Shown: positions 63,355 through 64,000 of the stretch, one piece after another
Layout: each line of letters starts with the position of its first letter
How positions within the stretch are numbered: position 1 is the first letter of the stretch
Assembly: GCA_914767715.1 (NCBI GenBank)
Contig: OU612066.1
Location: 6,143,001 to 6,207,000, forward strand
Direction: 5' to 3'
From: Membranipora membranacea
Taxonomy: Eukaryota; Bryozoa; Gymnolaemata; Cheilostomatida; Membraniporidae
DNA length: 64,000 bases
Position numbers and translations under genes: made by a program
The notes under the pieces: model-generated
The model's database searches: none
What the model was told of the DNA's origin: nothing
Seen by the model: the letters and a program-made list of their open reading frames with translations, nothing else

Positions 63355-64000
63355 TTATTGCTACACGCATCTCACAATTCCAAAATATTCTCAGTAATAA
63401 ATTACTGGGATAAATACCACAAGAAAAAAAAATCAATGATTGTGCTTTGAAATGTACACCAAGTAGGAAATAACACATGGTGAAAAATGAGAGGTTTTGA
63501 TTCTTGGTTCATCACGTTAGTTTAATTGTGATTCTGCTATATAATTACACCTATTCAAACTATAAACTGTTTTCTTCTTATATCAATATCTTTAACAGAT
63601 ATTATTGTATCTATTCGTACTCGGAGAATTACAAAACAGGCAGAACGTGTTTTGTCTTTGCTTTTTGTTATTATGCACATCGCACTAATTATTGCCATTG
63701 AAATTGGGCGTACTCAGTTCTTATTTCAACTCAGATTTGAATCCATGTCACCCTAGGATAGCCCTTGAATAAATAAAATTGACACTTGGCCGCTACTCAA
63801 GGATGACCTAACTGATCTGAGGTGATCTGACCTTCCAACCCAATATTCAAAGAATATGATAGTTGACTAAAATGGGCATCATTCAAAAAATTCTAATCAA
63901 ACTTCAACCGTGGCTCATTAAAGTTATGAGATGATGAATATTTTTTATTAGCGGGACTGGCCTCTTCCGTCGTATCCCTGATTGTGGTCATATGAGACGT
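63355..64000. other. Right edge, no gene seen
   Basis: The stretch is AT-rich with short open frames only. Nothing recognisable was found on either strand. Confidence 0.5.

Overview
The window is intron-rich, AT-rich animal nuclear DNA. The genes have many short exons with GT-AG introns, and one encodes a semaphorin with sema, PSI and Ig-like domains, which points to a metazoan. Strong divergence of the semaphorin and glycosidase-like proteins, one gene per roughly 10 kb and many small foldback repeats fit an early-branching or otherwise fast-evolving invertebrate such as a sponge or ctenophore. The lineage cannot be fixed from this sequence alone. Exon models below were built by hand: splice sites were chosen so that the reading phase closes at every junction and, where I know the family, the joined protein follows it.

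Layout. (1) 613-3652, minus: 5' part of a TMEM184-family seven-helix membrane protein, running off the left edge. Two alternative 91-nt copies of one exon look mutually exclusive. (2) 5973-12261, plus: CFAP99, an axonemal coiled-coil protein in 13 coding exons, with an intron-containing tRNA-Tyr gene antisense in one intron. (3) 14177-30891, plus: a secreted, very long semaphorin in 23 coding exons whose introns are full of hairpin elements. (4) 31687-42452, minus: ZFR, a zinc-finger/DZF RNA-binding protein in 18 coding exons. (5) 48050-57474, plus: a type II membrane protein of the MYORG/GH31 glycosidase family whose catalytic aspartates appear to be lost. (6) 58349-62731, minus: STX18, the ER Qa-SNARE, in 11 coding exons. 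(7) 62929-63354, minus: an open frame that may be the last exon of an unknown gene.

Orientation. TMEM184 and CFAP99 are head-to-head, CFAP99 and the semaphorin are tandem, the semaphorin and ZFR are tail-to-tail, ZFR and the MYORG-like gene are head-to-head, and the MYORG-like gene and STX18 are tail-to-tail. The genes have unrelated roles (membrane signalling, cilia, guidance cue, RNA metabolism, secretory pathway) and no operon-like organisation is seen.

The non-coding part holds many short inverted-repeat (MITE-like) elements, at least two related tRNA-derived SINE-like copies, one TIR transposon of about 0.6 kb, one foldback of about 1 kb, a near-perfect 63-bp palindrome and a 14-bp minisatellite. 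The most notable findings are the mutually exclusive exon pair in TMEM184, the predicted GH31 pseudoenzyme and the enlarged semaphorin.
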